DNA of 64,000 nucleotides from Arthrobacter sp. S39 (GTDB lineage Bacteria; Actinomycetota; Actinomycetes; Actinomycetales; Micrococcaceae), in NCBI RefSeq assembly GCF_004320525.1, contig NZ_SIHX01000003.1:124001-188000 (forward strand), in the 5' to 3' direction. The position numbers and the translations under genes were made by a program. Positions 7,530 through 16,529 of this stretch are shown here, piece by piece (within the stretch, counting starts at the first letter, position 1; the number at the start of each line of letters is the position of its first letter). The notes under the pieces are model-generated. The model worked only from the letters and a program-made list of their open reading frames with translations. It searched no databases and was not told the origin of the DNA.

Positions 7530-9146
7530 TCAGTGGTCCACGGCCTTCTCCGCACCGACGCCGGTGAGGGACCGTACTTCCATTTCCGCCTGTTTGGCGC
7601 TGTCTTCACGGTTCTTGTCCAGGACCGTGCCGAGCCAGCCCAGCAGGAACGCCAGCGGGATGGACACAATGCCCGGGTTGCTCAGCGGGAACAGCGCGAA
7701 GTTGGCGTCCTTGATCATGGAGGTGGCTCCGCCGGAAACCACCGGCGAGAAGATGATCAGGATGATGGCCGAGCCCAGGCCGCCGTACATGCTCCAGACC
7801 GCGCCCTGGGTGGTGAACCGCCGCCAGAACAGGGAGTAGACAATGGTGGGCAGGTTGGCGGACGCCGCGACGGCGAAGGCCAGTGCCACCAGGAACGCGA
7901 CGTTCTGGCCGTTGGCGAAGATGCCGCCCAGGATGGCCATGACGCCGATGACCACCACGGTACGCCGTGCCACCTTGACCTCGGTGTCGGCGTCGGCCTT
8001 GCCCTTGGAGATGACGCTGGCGTAGATGTCGTGGGCGAAGGACGCTGCGGCCGTGATGGTCAGCCCGGCCACGACCGCAAGGATGGTGGCGAACGCAACC
8101 GCGGAGATGAAGCCCAGCAGCAGAGGTCCGCCGAGGTGGAAGGCCAGCAGCGGGGCTGCGGAATTCACGCCGCCCGGAGCCGACTTGATGGTCTCGGCAC
8201 CCACGAGGGCTGCTGCGCCGTAACCCAGTACCAGGGTGAACAGGTAGAACAGGCCAATCAGCCAGATGGACCACACCACGGACTTCCGGGCTTCCTTGGC
8301 AGTGGGCACGGTGTAGAAACGCATCAGGACGTGCGGCAAGGCAGCGGTACCCAGGACCAGTGCCAGTCCCAGGGACATGAAGTCCAGCTTTGAGGTCTCG
8401 GTCTTGCCGTATTGCAGGCCGGGGTTCAGCACCGCCGGGTTGCCCGAGGTTTCCACGGCTGCGCCGAGGAGGCTGGAGAGGTTGAAGCCGTAGATTGCCA
8501 GGACCCAGAATGTCATCACGGCCGCGCCGGCGATCAGCAGGATTGCCTTGATGATCTGGACCCAGGTGGTGCCCTTCATGCCGCCGATCAGGACGTACGT
8601 GATCATCAGGACGCCGACGACGATGATCACCAGTGCCTGTCCGCCCCAGTCGCTGATGCCCAGCAGCAGTGAAATGAGGCTGCCGGCTCCGGCCATCTGG
8701 GCCAGGAGGTAGAAGAAGCAGACGGCGAGGGTGGAGATGGCCGCAGCGATGCGGACCGGGCCTTGCTTGAGCCGGAAGGAGAGGACATCCGCCATGGTGA
8801 ACTTTCCGGTGTTCCGGAGGAGTTCAGCCACCAGCAGCAGGGCAACCAGCCAGGCCACCAGGAAGCCAATGGAGTACATAAAGCCGTCGTAGCCGTTGAT
8901 GGCGATGGCGCCGGTGATTCCCAGGAACGAGGCAGCCGACAGGTAGTCGCCGGCGATGGCCGTTCCGTTCTGGGAGCCGGTGAATGACCGGCCCGCAGCG
9001 TAATAGTCGGCCGCGGTCTTGTTGTTCCGGCTGGCGCGCAGCACGATCACCATGGTGACTGCGACGAACAGGCCGAAGATCCCCATGTTCAGCAGCGTGG
9101 TTTCCTTGAGGTCGGCGACGTCCACGGCCGTTGCAATCCCGATCAT
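7530..9146 (-). CDS. actP: sodium/solute symporter, acetate permease (ActP) type
   Basis: Membrane importer of the solute:sodium symporter family, 538 residues, with about 13 hydrophobic segments. GRSFTGSQNGTAIAGDYLSAASFLGITG near the N-terminus is the family's sodium/substrate signature region, and LPHVLMRFYTVPTAKEARKS is typical of acetate/pyruvate/monocarboxylate members. Its start overlaps the stop of the upstream DUF485 gene by four bases (ATGA), the yjcH-actP arrangement of acetate uptake operons. The substrate (acetate, pyruvate or propionate) cannot be told from sequence alone. A second such symporter lies 3 kb away, divergent. Confidence 0.9.
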   Translation of the reverse strand: MIGIATAVDVADLKETTLLNMGIFGLFVAVTMVIVLRASRNNKTAADYYAAGRSFTGSQNGTAIAGDYLSAASFLGITGAIAINGYDGFMYSIGFLVAWLVALLLVAELLRNTGKFTMADVLSFRLKQGPVRIAAAISTLAVCFFYLLAQMAGAGSLISLLLGISDWGGQALVIIVVGVLMITYVLIGGMKGTTWVQIIKAILLIAGAAVMTFWVLAIYGFNLSSLLGAAVETSGNPAVLNPGLQYGKTETSKLDFMSLGLALVLGTAALPHVLMRFYTVPTAKEARKSVVWSIWLIGLFYLFTLVLGYGAAALVGAETIKSAPGGVNSAAPLLAFHLGGPLLLGFISAVAFATILAVVAGLTITAAASFAHDIYASVISKGKADADTEVKVARRTVVVIGVMAILGGIFANGQNVAFLVALAFAVAASANLPTIVYSLFWRRFTTQGAVWSMYGGLGSAIILIIFSPVVSGGATSMIKDANFALFPLSNPGIVSIPLAFLLGWLGTVLDKNREDSAKQAEMEVRSLTGVGAEKAVDH

Positions 9147-9523
9147 TTGGCCACCCCGGTCACGATGTTGCCGTCCTTATCAAATTCATGGCCTTCGATT
9201 TCGTTGCGGATTTCCGCGGCTATGGGGTCCAGCCGGCGGTTGGAGTAGCTGACATACCAGCCGGTGATGGCGAATGTGGTGACGAACTGCAGCAGGCCCA
9301 GGATCAGGCCGATGTTGATGTTGCCCCACACCTTGGTGGACATAAAGCCGACCGCGTAGTCGGCCAGCAGGACGTACGCGAAGTACCACAGCAGAAAAGC
9401 GACAGCCATGGGGAATACAAAACTGCGGTGGCGTTTGCGCAGTTCCTGGAACCGCTCTGTCGATTGGACCTCTTCGAAGTCCACGGACGCTGCTGCGTCC
9501 GGAGTCCGGGCATCGTTACCCAT
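9143..9523 (-). CDS. DUF485 family small membrane protein, YjcH-like symporter partner
   Basis: 126 residues with two membrane helices (FVFPMAVAFLLWYFAYVLLA and a second near residues 72-95) flanking the conserved FMSTKVWGNINIGLILGLLQF stretch of DUF485 (split as FMSTKVWG and NIGLILGLLQFVTTF). A strong ribosome site AGGAGG lies five bases before the ATG. Proteins of this family are encoded immediately before acetate permeases; this gene overlaps the symporter start by four bases. Its molecular role is not established; a symporter accessory subunit is the usual inference. Confidence 0.88.
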   Translation of the reverse strand: MGNDARTPDAAASVDFEEVQSTERFQELRKRHRSFVFPMAVAFLLWYFAYVLLADYAVGFMSTKVWGNINIGLILGLLQFVTTFAITGWYVSYSNRRLDPIAAEIRNEIEGHEFDKDGNIVTGVAK

Positions 9524-9702
9524 CGTTCCTCCTCATTGAGTTTTGCCTGGTTCACATCAGAGGGACCCGCACGCAGGATGCCGCCGCTGTGACTGCAATC
9601 ACTCTGCGCCGTGGCAGGGGCACATTCCATAGCCCCGGCGGGAACGCTCGCTCAACGGTCGCGATGCTGCGGCAAGCGGCACCCACCGCTACGCTGGGCA
9701 CC

Positions 9703-10893
9703 ATGCCGGACTCCCCTCTCCTGACCGCCGCGGCAGTTGCGGTGATCGTGTTGGCGATCGCCGTCGTCGTCGGTGTGGGATTTAAGCTGCTGCGCTCCTT
9801 CCGTGAGCTGGGCACCGACGCCGAGCGCGCAACCTACAACACGCTCCACGCGGCGTCCCGTGCAGGGCAGCACCTGCGCACCGGCCTTAATCCGGCGGGT
9901 GCCGCCAAGGCGAGCAGGCAGCTGAGGACCCTGTTGGGCTGCAATGCGCTGGCGATCACCGATACGGCGGGCGTGCTCGCCTGGGACGGTGCCGCCGAGG
10001 AACTGAAACCCCGGCTGATGGACCTGGCTGCAGACGTCCTGGTCGGCGGCCGGACCACGGTGATCCAGGCCCGGGACCTGGCTCCGGATCTTGGCTCCGG
10101 CGGGCTCGCCGCCGTCATCGCGCCGGTGCGCGCCGGATCCAGGGTGGTGGGCGTTGTGGCGGCCTTTGCCCCGTCGGCGGGCGCCGGCCTGGTCCGGGCC
10201 ACCAGCGAAGTGGCCGACTGGGTGGCCGTCCAGGTGGAACTGGCAGAGCTGGATGCCTCCCGGACGCTGCTCATGGAGGCCGAAGTCCGCGCCCTGCGTG
10301 CCCAGATCAGCCCGCATTTCATCTACAACTCGCTCAACGCCATCGCCTCGTTCATCATTACCGACCCGGCGCGGGCCCGGGAACTGGTGGTGGAGTTCGC
10401 GGACTTCACCCGGTATTCGTTCCGCCGCCACGGCGACTTCACCACGCTCGCCGAGGAACTCCGCTGCATTGACAGGTACCTGCTGCTGGAAAAGGCCCGC
10501 TTCGGCGAGCGCGTGCAGGTCAGCCTCCGGATAGCGCCCGAAGTACTCGGCACCGTCATCCCGTTCCTGAGCCTCCAGCCCTTGGTCGAGAACGCGGTGC
10601 GGCACGGGCTCGAAGCCAAGGAAGGTCCCGGCCATATCAGCATTACCGCCAACGACTCGGGCGCCTTCGCGGAGGTGACCATCGAGGACGACGGCGTGGG
10701 CATGGACCCTGCCCAGCTCCAGTCGATGCTGGCCGGCCACACTGACGGCGACCACGTGGGGCTGCGCAACGTGGACGCCCGCCTCCGGCAGGTCTACGGC
10801 GACGACCACGGACTGGTGATCGAGACCGCGCCGGGCGAGGGAACCCTGATCACCATGCGCGTGCCCAAGTCCCAGCCGGGCCACGACGCCTGA
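9703..10893 (+). CDS. LytS-like sensor histidine kinase
   Basis: 396 residues from ATG 9703. One N-terminal membrane helix (about 6-28), a GAF-like region (about 60-180), then a LytS-type kinase core: phospho-accepting H205 in QISPHFIYNSLNAI, N-box N297 in LQPLVENAVRHGL, and a G-box DDGVGMD. Unlike typical LytS/BtsS sensors it lacks the multi-helix 5TM sensor domain, so it probably reads a cytoplasmic signal. The open frame extends to 9589 without a better start, and no ribosome site is obvious at 9703. It is divergent from the DUF485-symporter pair and followed by its LytTR response regulator and a second symporter. Confidence 0.85.
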   Translation: MPDSPLLTAAAVAVIVLAIAVVVGVGFKLLRSFRELGTDAERATYNTLHAASRAGQHLRTGLNPAGAAKASRQLRTLLGCNALAITDTAGVLAWDGAAEELKPRLMDLAADVLVGGRTTVIQARDLAPDLGSGGLAAVIAPVRAGSRVVGVVAAFAPSAGAGLVRATSEVADWVAVQVELAELDASRTLLMEAEVRALRAQISPHFIYNSLNAIASFIITDPARARELVVEFADFTRYSFRRHGDFTTLAEELRCIDRYLLLEKARFGERVQVSLRIAPEVLGTVIPFLSLQPLVENAVRHGLEAKEGPGHISITANDSGAFAEVTIEDDGVGMDPAQLQSMLAGHTDGDHVGLRNVDARLRQVYGDDHGLVIETAPGEGTLITMRVPKSQPGHDA

Positions 10894-10924
10894 GCAACGC
10901 TTAGGGGTCCAGCCGCCTCCGGCG

Positions 10925-10930
10925 GATAAT
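10925..10930 (+). promoter_or_regulatory. possible -10 element (GATAAT) for a leaderless response-regulator transcript
   Basis: GATAAT ends nine bases before the ATG at 10939, which suggests a transcript starting at or close to the start codon. An AGGA just before the ATG could instead serve as a ribosome site, so this is tentative. Confidence 0.3.
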
Positions 10931-10938
10931 GTAGGACC

Positions 10939-11661
10939 ATGATTAATGTCCTCGTCGCCGATGACGAGCTGCCGGCAGTGGAGGAATTGGCGTATCTCCT
11001 GGGCCGGGACGACCGGATCGGCATCATCCACCGCGCCACCTCCGGGTCTGCAGCGCTGAGGGCCCTCACCACGGAATCCGTGGACGCCGTATTCCTGGAC
11101 ATCCACATGCCTGCGGTCTCCGGCCTGGACATTGCCCGGGCCATCGCCCGCAGCAGCCACCCGCCGGCGGTGGTTTTTGTCACCGCCGACGAGGACTGCG
11201 CCCTGGAAGCTTTCGAGCTTGCCGCGGTGGACTACCTGCTGAAGCCGGTCCGCGCCGAACGGCTGTCCCGTTCGGTGGGACGCATCAGCGAACTGCTGCG
11301 CGACGGCGGCGGCCCGGCACCGGAAATGATCACCGTGGACCAGGGCGGCACCACCCGGATGATCAGGCGCGACGACGTCACCTACGTTCAGGCCCAGGGA
11401 GACTACGCGCGGCTCCACACGGCGGACGCCAGCTACCTCATCCGGGTGCCCCTGGCCGACCTGGAGCAGCAGTGGGCAGAGGCCGGGTTTATCCGCACCC
11501 ACCGGTCCTACCTGGTAGCCCTGAAGCATGTGGCCTCGATGAAGCTGGCCGCGGACGGACCCAGTGTCACGGTCGCCGGGGCGAACCTCCCGATCAGCCG
11601 CCGGCACCTGCCCACCGTCCGGGAGAAGCTGGAAGCCACCCGCATCCGGCCGCAGCCATGA
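10939..11661 (+). CDS. LytR/AlgR family response regulator (receiver plus LytTR domain)
   Basis: 240 residues. The receiver domain (1-120) has acidic residues DD near position 8-9, phospho-acceptor D54 in VFLDIHMP and K102 in LLKPV. The LytTR DNA-binding domain (about 133-236) has the features DVTYVQAQGDYARLHT and IRTHRSYLVAL. It is the partner of the LytS-like kinase 45 bases upstream, and its stop overlaps the start of the next gene (ATGA). The two flanking symporter pairs are the obvious candidate targets, as in pyruvate/acetate-responsive LytSR systems; that is an inference. Confidence 0.92.
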   Translation: MINVLVADDELPAVEELAYLLGRDDRIGIIHRATSGSAALRALTTESVDAVFLDIHMPAVSGLDIARAIARSSHPPAVVFVTADEDCALEAFELAAVDYLLKPVRAERLSRSVGRISELLRDGGGPAPEMITVDQGGTTRMIRRDDVTYVQAQGDYARLHTADASYLIRVPLADLEQQWAEAGFIRTHRSYLVALKHVASMKLAADGPSVTVAGANLPISRRHLPTVREKLEATRIRPQP

Positions 11662-12008
11662 CGCGGGTCCGGGTCACCGCCCCGCTCTCCGCCGCCAGGC
11701 CGGCCACGCAGTCGCGGGAGGCAGCCGTGGAATCAGAGGTGGGTCAGCTTTTTGTCAGGTCGCTGATCCGGACCCAGCTGCGGCTGGCGCTCGTAGTGGC
11801 CTGCGGATTCCTGCTGATCCTGTGCGCTTTCCCGCTGCTGCTGGCTGCCGTTCCGGGTTTGGCCGAGACCCGGGTGGCCGGCATCCCCTTCGACTGGCTG
11901 CTGCTGGGTGCCGGCATCTACCCCGTGACCGGCCTCAGCGCCTGGCTTTACATCCGCACGGCCGCGCGCAATGAGGCCCGGTACCGCGACCTCGCCGAGG
12001 ACAAGTGA
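11658..12008 (+). CDS. DUF485-like small membrane protein, symporter partner
   Basis: 116 residues with two predicted membrane helices (LALVVACGFLLILCAFPLLL and WLLLGAGIYPVTGLSAWLYI) and a charged, cytoplasmic C-terminus (ARNEARYRDLAEDK). It is weakly similar in layout to the DUF485 protein at 9143-9523: two helices, short loop, same position directly before a symporter gene. The ATG overlaps the response-regulator stop (ATGA). The family assignment rests on context and topology more than on strong motif identity. Confidence 0.75.
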   Translation: MTRVRVTAPLSAARPATQSREAAVESEVGQLFVRSLIRTQLRLALVVACGFLLILCAFPLLLAAVPGLAETRVAGIPFDWLLLGAGIYPVTGLSAWLYIRTAARNEARYRDLAEDK

Positions 12009-12015
12009 TCTTGCC

Positions 12016-13482
12016 GTGAATCCAGCCGTGGGACTGGTGGCTCTCGTTGTGGTGTCCGTCGCCACCGCGGTGATTGGTTTTTACGGTCTCAGGATTTCCC
12101 GTACAACCGGGGATTTTTATGTCGCCTCGCGGACCGTCCGGCCGTGGTGGAACGCCTCAGCGATCGGCGGCGAGTACCTGTCCGCGGCAAGCTTCCTGGG
12201 CGTGGCCGGTCTCATCCTGCTCTCCGGAACGGACGCCCTGTGGTTCCCTGTGGGGTACACCGCCGGGTACCTGATGCTGCTGCTTTTTGTGGCAGCCCCG
12301 CTGCGCCGGTCCGGTGCGTACACGATCCCGGACTTCACCGAGGCGCGGCTGGACTCGCGGGCAGTCCGCCGGGTGACCAGCGTGGTGGTGGTTGTGGTGG
12401 GCTGGCTGTATATCGTGCCGCAGCTCCACGGTGCGGCACTGACCATCCGGATCACCACCGGGCTTCCCGCCTGGGTGGGGTCCGTCGCCGTTGTCGTCGT
12501 GGTGTGCCTGACGGTGGTGGCCGGCGGGATGCGTTCCATCACGTTTGTGCAGGCTTTCCAGTACTGGCTCAAGCTCACTGCCCTTGCCGTGCCCGTCCTG
12601 TTCATTGTGTTCGCCCTCGCCGGAAACGGGAGTGCCGCCGTCGCCCCGGCAGCCGTCAATCCCACCGGGCTGGCTCCCGCCGGGCCGTACCAGAACATTT
12701 CACTGCTCGTGGCGCTGCTCTTCGGCACCCTGGGGCTGCCGCACGTCCTGGTCCGCTTCTATACCAATCCGGACGGGCAGTCTGCGCGGCGGACCACGCT
12801 GATTGTGCTCGGGCTGCTTTCCGTGTTCTACCTTTTTCCGACCGCGTACGGGCTGATGGGGCGGATGTTCGCGCCGGACCTCGCCCGCTCCGGCCAGGCA
12901 GACGCGGTGGTCCTTCTCCTGCCGGGGCAGCTGATCGGCGGAACAGCCCGGGACTTGCTCTCGGCCCTGGTGGTGGCCGGGGCGTTTGCCGCGTTCCTGT
13001 CCACCACGTCCGGGCTGGTGGTTTCGCTGGCCGGCGTGATCAGCCAGGACGTCCTGGGCGGCAGTGTGCGCGGCTTCCGGCTGGCCGCCGTCATATCGGC
13101 GGTGGTCCCGCTGGGCTTCGCGTTGAGCACCGATTCCCTCGCCCTGGCCGGCAGCGTGGGCCTGGTCTTCGCCTTCACCGCGTCCACGGTCTGTCCTGTC
13201 CTGCTGTTGGGCATCTGGTGGCGCGGACTCACTGACACCGGCGCCATCGCCGGGATGGTGACCGGCGGCGTCCTCTGCGGCGGTGCCATGGTGTCCGGCG
13301 CCGCGCTCGGGGCCGCAGGCACACCCTTCTGGCTGGCGCAGCCGGCGGCGTGGACGGTTCCCGCAGCGTTCGCTGTGATGGTGCTCGTCTCGCGTGCCAC
13401 CAGGCAGCGGATTCCGCAGACCATGGCCCGGGTGATGACGCGCCTGCACACCCCGGAACGGCCGTTGGCCACTGAACGCTGA
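12016..13482 (+). CDS. sodium/solute symporter, second acetate permease-like protein
   Basis: 488 residues from GTG 12016, about 13 hydrophobic segments. Family features are ASRTVRPWWNASAIGGEYL followed by SAASFLGVAGL near the N-terminus and GLPHVLVRFYTNPDGQSAR in the middle, closely parallel to the symporter at 7530-9146. It is the last gene of the LytS-LytR-DUF485-like-symporter operon. The open frame reaches back to 11971 inside the previous gene; GTG at 12016, seven bases after that gene's stop, is preferred, although its ribosome site is weak. The likely substrate is a small monocarboxylate. Confidence 0.88.
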   Translation: MNPAVGLVALVVVSVATAVIGFYGLRISRTTGDFYVASRTVRPWWNASAIGGEYLSAASFLGVAGLILLSGTDALWFPVGYTAGYLMLLLFVAAPLRRSGAYTIPDFTEARLDSRAVRRVTSVVVVVVGWLYIVPQLHGAALTIRITTGLPAWVGSVAVVVVVCLTVVAGGMRSITFVQAFQYWLKLTALAVPVLFIVFALAGNGSAAVAPAAVNPTGLAPAGPYQNISLLVALLFGTLGLPHVLVRFYTNPDGQSARRTTLIVLGLLSVFYLFPTAYGLMGRMFAPDLARSGQADAVVLLLPGQLIGGTARDLLSALVVAGAFAAFLSTTSGLVVSLAGVISQDVLGGSVRGFRLAAVISAVVPLGFALSTDSLALAGSVGLVFAFTASTVCPVLLLGIWWRGLTDTGAIAGMVTGGVLCGGAMVSGAALGAAGTPFWLAQPAAWTVPAAFAVMVLVSRATRQRIPQTMARVMTRLHTPERPLATER

Positions 13483-13533
13483 ACGCCGGGCTGCCCCCTC
13501 GCGCCGGAACCATCCAGGGTGGACAATTACCGC

Positions 13534-14223
13534 ATGTCCACACAGGACGAACGTACAGCCGGTGAACCCGAAGGTGTCCCCCCGTCGGTCCGGGCACAGC
13601 TGCTCGCCACCGAACACTGGAGCCTGCTGGCTTCCCGGAGCACCACACAGGCTGAAGTGCTGACACGGATCAGCATGTTCCTGATGTTCACCTCGGCCAG
13701 CCTGGTGAGCCTTGCGCTGGTGGGCCAGGCCACCAGGTTCTCAGACATGTTTGTGATGCTGGCCATGGTGGTCCTGTCCACCGATCTGCTGATCGGCCTC
13801 CTCACCCAGGTCCGCGTCATGAATGTTGCCATGGAGGACCTGATGTACGTGCTGGCCATGAACCGGCTCAGGGCAGCGTACGTTGACCTGGATCCCGGCA
13901 TGGCCAAGTACATGCTGGCTGGTACGCACGACGACCAGCCCGGCATGGACCAGACCTACTATTTCCTCAAAGGCCGGAGCACGTGGAGCCACGTTGCGGG
14001 GAGCAGCGCGGTCTTCATCATCATGGCAAACACCGCCCTGACGGCGATCCTGCTCGGCACATCCATCATGCTGCTGGGCTGGCCGGCGCCGGCGGCGGTC
14101 CTGGCGGGGGTGATCTGCGGACTCGTCTTTGCCGGTGCCTCGATGTTCTACGGCTACCGGCAGTACCGCGATGTGTGGCCGGCCTTCACACCGCTGTCCC
14201 CTACACCTCCAGGCCGGGACTGA
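13534..14223 (+). CDS. conserved membrane protein of unknown function
   Basis: 229 residues; no named family recognised. The N-terminal 45 residues are soluble and end in EHWSLLASRSTTQAEVLTR; two helices follow (about 48-66 and 70-90), then a soluble segment with MAKYMLAGTHDDQPGMDQTYYF, and two more hydrophobic segments near 155-205. A short Pro-rich tail ends the protein. The ATG at 13534 is preferred; GACAAT seven bases upstream could be a -10 element of a leaderless transcript. A GTG at 13519 would add five residues. Confidence 0.7.
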   Translation: MSTQDERTAGEPEGVPPSVRAQLLATEHWSLLASRSTTQAEVLTRISMFLMFTSASLVSLALVGQATRFSDMFVMLAMVVLSTDLLIGLLTQVRVMNVAMEDLMYVLAMNRLRAAYVDLDPGMAKYMLAGTHDDQPGMDQTYYFLKGRSTWSHVAGSSAVFIIMANTALTAILLGTSIMLLGWPAPAAVLAGVICGLVFAGASMFYGYRQYRDVWPAFTPLSPTPPGRD

Positions 14224-14244
14224 GGCGCATCAGCCAGGACGGAA

Positions 14245-14844
14245 TCAGTCGATGGCTGCCATCAGTTCAACCACACGGTCCAGGAAGGCGTCCACCTGGT
14301 TTTCCTCGTAACCGTCCTTGCCGACGGCGGGACGGAACACTGCCCGCCGGACGTTGTCCACGCTGAGCGGCTTGTCCTCCTCGAGGTAACCGAGGAGGTC
14401 GCGGCACAGCCGGTCCACGTCCACGGTGTTGTAGCTGCGGGCCTTGTTCTTGGACGGCCGCCGGAACCGCTCGCCGTCGGCCCTGTGCAGCCGGCCGCGG
14501 AGGATCCCGGACAGTTTTCCGATCTCACGCAGCCAGGCGTCTTCGCCGCTGGCGGCAATCAGTTCATCCCGCTCACGGCGGGCGAAGGCATCTTCGAGCC
14601 TGTCCAGGGCGGCGTCAACCACCGCAGCGGAGTACCCGCCCTTGACCGGGTCGAAGGACACGGCACGGACATCCCCGCTGTTGATGACGTGGGTGGCGGC
14701 CTTCGGCGTTTCCAGTGACACGCGCGCCCGCTGGAGGAACTGGTCCACCTGTTTGGCGTTGTACCCATATTCGCCGCGCGGCACGCGCTCAAAGGACGCG
14801 GGAATGTGCCGATGAATGTCCACTGCCACTATGTTTTCCTTCAT
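14245..14844 (-). CDS. DivIVA-repeat protein
   Basis: 199 residues containing three copies of the motif GY-x4-VD-x-(F/A)-L-x-R that starts DivIVA-type domains: GYNAKQVDQFLQR (about 27-39), GYSAAVVDAALDR (about 71-83) and GYEENQVDAFLDR (about 178-190). Between repeats 2 and 3 is a basic, charged region (RRERDE, GRLHRADGERFRRPSKNKAR). DivIVA-like motifs target membranes and cell poles/septa; a role in growth or division is possible but unproven. It lies just downstream of cdsA in the same direction, which fits an envelope role. Confidence 0.8.
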   Translation of the reverse strand: MKENIVAVDIHRHIPASFERVPRGEYGYNAKQVDQFLQRARVSLETPKAATHVINSGDVRAVSFDPVKGGYSAAVVDAALDRLEDAFARRERDELIAASGEDAWLREIGKLSGILRGRLHRADGERFRRPSKNKARSYNTVDVDRLCRDLLGYLEEDKPLSVDNVRRAVFRPAVGKDGYEENQVDAFLDRVVELMAAID

Positions 14845-14921
14845 GCTGTTCAGCCGGGTCGGTTTAGCACCAGTCTATTGGCGCTGTGGAGCCGGCGGGG
14901 TTTCCGGTCGGTGGTTTCCGG

Positions 14922-15845
14922 TCAGGCGCCTGCAACCAAAACGTACATAACGAAGGCTGCGGGACAGGCGAAAACGATGGAATCGAGCCGGTCCATAACG
15001 CCGCCGTGGCCAGGGAGGATGCTGCTCATGTCCTTGATGCCGAGTTCACGCTTGACCATGGATTCGGCGAGGTCGCCCGCCGTCGAGGCAGCCACGACGC
15101 CGACGGCGAGGACCACACCGACCCACCACGGTTTGTCCAGCAGGAAGATGCTGGCCAGGACGCCGATCAGCATGGCTCCCGCGATGGAACCGGCGAACCC
15201 TTCCCAGGACTTCTTCGGGCTGATCTTCGGGGCCATGGGATGCTTGCCCAACGATGCACCCACGAGATACCCGAAGGTGTCGTTGGATACCACCAGCAGG
15301 AGCATAACGGCCACCTGCCAGGCGCCGTGAGGCACCGTACCGCCGGGCCAGAGCCCCAGGGGTGTGACACCCCCGGACGCGTGCAGCGGCAGCGCCGCGA
15401 AGCTGATGAAGAACGGCACCCAGCCGAGGGTGAAGACTCCAGCGAAGATGCTGTTGGCCGAGCCAGCCGCGCTTTCAATCGACCGCCACAGCAGCACGGC
15501 GACACAGCTCAGGAGCATGGCGAAGAGCAGGCTTTCCAGTCCGCCGAAGTAGGCGGCAAAGGGCATGGCCACTGTCCCGGTCATGACCGGGACAATAGGC
15601 AGCCTGGTGCCGTTGGCTTCGAGGGCCCGGAAGATTTCCCAGACTCCGAAGATGGCGAAGGTGGTGGTGACCGCCACGAACGCCAGCGGGAGGAAGAGCA
15701 GGCCGCCGAGGACGGCAAACAACATGGCCAGCCCCACGGCGGTGGCTGCGGGCAGGTTCCGCCCGGCTTTCGGCGTGGGGTTGGACCGGGGCTGCCTGCC
15801 CTTCATGCGCGCCCGTTGTGCGGGAGCCTGCTCTGCCTGGCTCAT
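14922..15845 (-). CDS. cdsA: phosphatidate cytidylyltransferase (CDP-diglyceride synthase)
   Basis: Makes CDP-diacylglycerol from CTP and phosphatidic acid, the entry point to phospholipids. 307 residues with a polar 25-residue N-terminus and about eight membrane helices. The full family signature is present near the C-terminus: SMVKRELGIKDMSSILPGHG followed by GVMDRLDS; ISPKKSWEGFAGS is also typical. The start ATG overlaps the frr stop by one base (TGATG), so it is coupled to ribosome recycling factor translation. The order rpsB-tsf-pyrH-frr-cdsA is the conserved bacterial cluster. Confidence 0.95.
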   Translation of the reverse strand: MSQAEQAPAQRARMKGRQPRSNPTPKAGRNLPAATAVGLAMLFAVLGGLLFLPLAFVAVTTTFAIFGVWEIFRALEANGTRLPIVPVMTGTVAMPFAAYFGGLESLLFAMLLSCVAVLLWRSIESAAGSANSIFAGVFTLGWVPFFISFAALPLHASGGVTPLGLWPGGTVPHGAWQVAVMLLLVVSNDTFGYLVGASLGKHPMAPKISPKKSWEGFAGSIAGAMLIGVLASIFLLDKPWWVGVVLAVGVVAASTAGDLAESMVKRELGIKDMSSILPGHGGVMDRLDSIVFACPAAFVMYVLVAGA

Positions 15846-16402
15846 CAGACTTCGAGCAGCTCTGCTTCCTTGCGCTTGAGCAGCTCATCGATGCCGTCCA
15901 CGTGGGCCTTGGTCAGGGCGTCGAGTTCCTTCTCGGCACGGGTGCCTTCATCCTCGCCGGCTTCGCCGTCCTTGACCAGCTTGTCCAGGGTTTCCTTGGC
16001 TTTGCGGCGGATGTTGCGGATGGACACTTTGGCGTCCTCGCCCTTGCTTTTGACGATCTTGACGTATTCCTTGCGGCGTTCCTGGGTCAGGTCCGGGATG
16101 GTGATCCGGATGACATTGCCGTCGTTGGACGGGTTGGCGCCCACCTCGGAGTCGCTCAGGGCGCGTTCGATGTCACGAAGGGCTGTTTTGTCGAACGGGG
16201 TGATGAGGATGGTCCGCGCGTCCGGGATCGCGAAGGAGGCGAGCTGCTGCAGCGGGGTTGGTGAGCCGTAGTAGTCCACCAGGACCTTGTTGTAGAGGCC
16301 CGGGTTTGCCCGGCCCGTGCGGATCGAGGCGAAGTCTTCCTTGGCTACCTCTACTGCCTTGTCCATTTTCTCTTCGGCTTCGAGCAAGGTTTCTTCGATC
16401 AC
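15845..16402 (-). CDS. frr: ribosome recycling factor
   Basis: Releases the ribosome from mRNA after termination together with EF-G. 185 residues, the usual length. Diagnostic stretches are [16 protein letters not shown], the [18 protein letters not shown] region and [15 protein letters not shown] in the C-terminal helix. The start codon is GTG ([15 protein letters not shown]) preceded by GAGGAG. It is transcribed after pyrH, from which it is separated by a 127-base gap with no clear terminator, and overlaps cdsA by one base. Confidence 0.97.
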   Translation of the reverse strand: MIEETLLEAEEKMDKAVEVAKEDFASIRTGRANPGLYNKVLVDYYGSPTPLQQLASFAIPDARTILITPFDKTALRDIERALSDSEVGANPSNDGNVIRITIPDLTQERRKEYVKIVKSKGEDAKVSIRNIRRKAKETLDKLVKDGEAGEDEGTRAEKELDALTKAHVDGIDELLKRKEAELLEV

Positions 16403-16529
16403 GGTCTCTCCTCAGAAATCAGTGCAGTCCGGAGGCCGGTTTCCTGCACAATCTTGGTTCAGTGTTGCTGGTTCCATCGCTGGTCCCGCCAGCGGGGATG
16501 GATCTGTCCTGAAAACATCCTAGCTGTTG

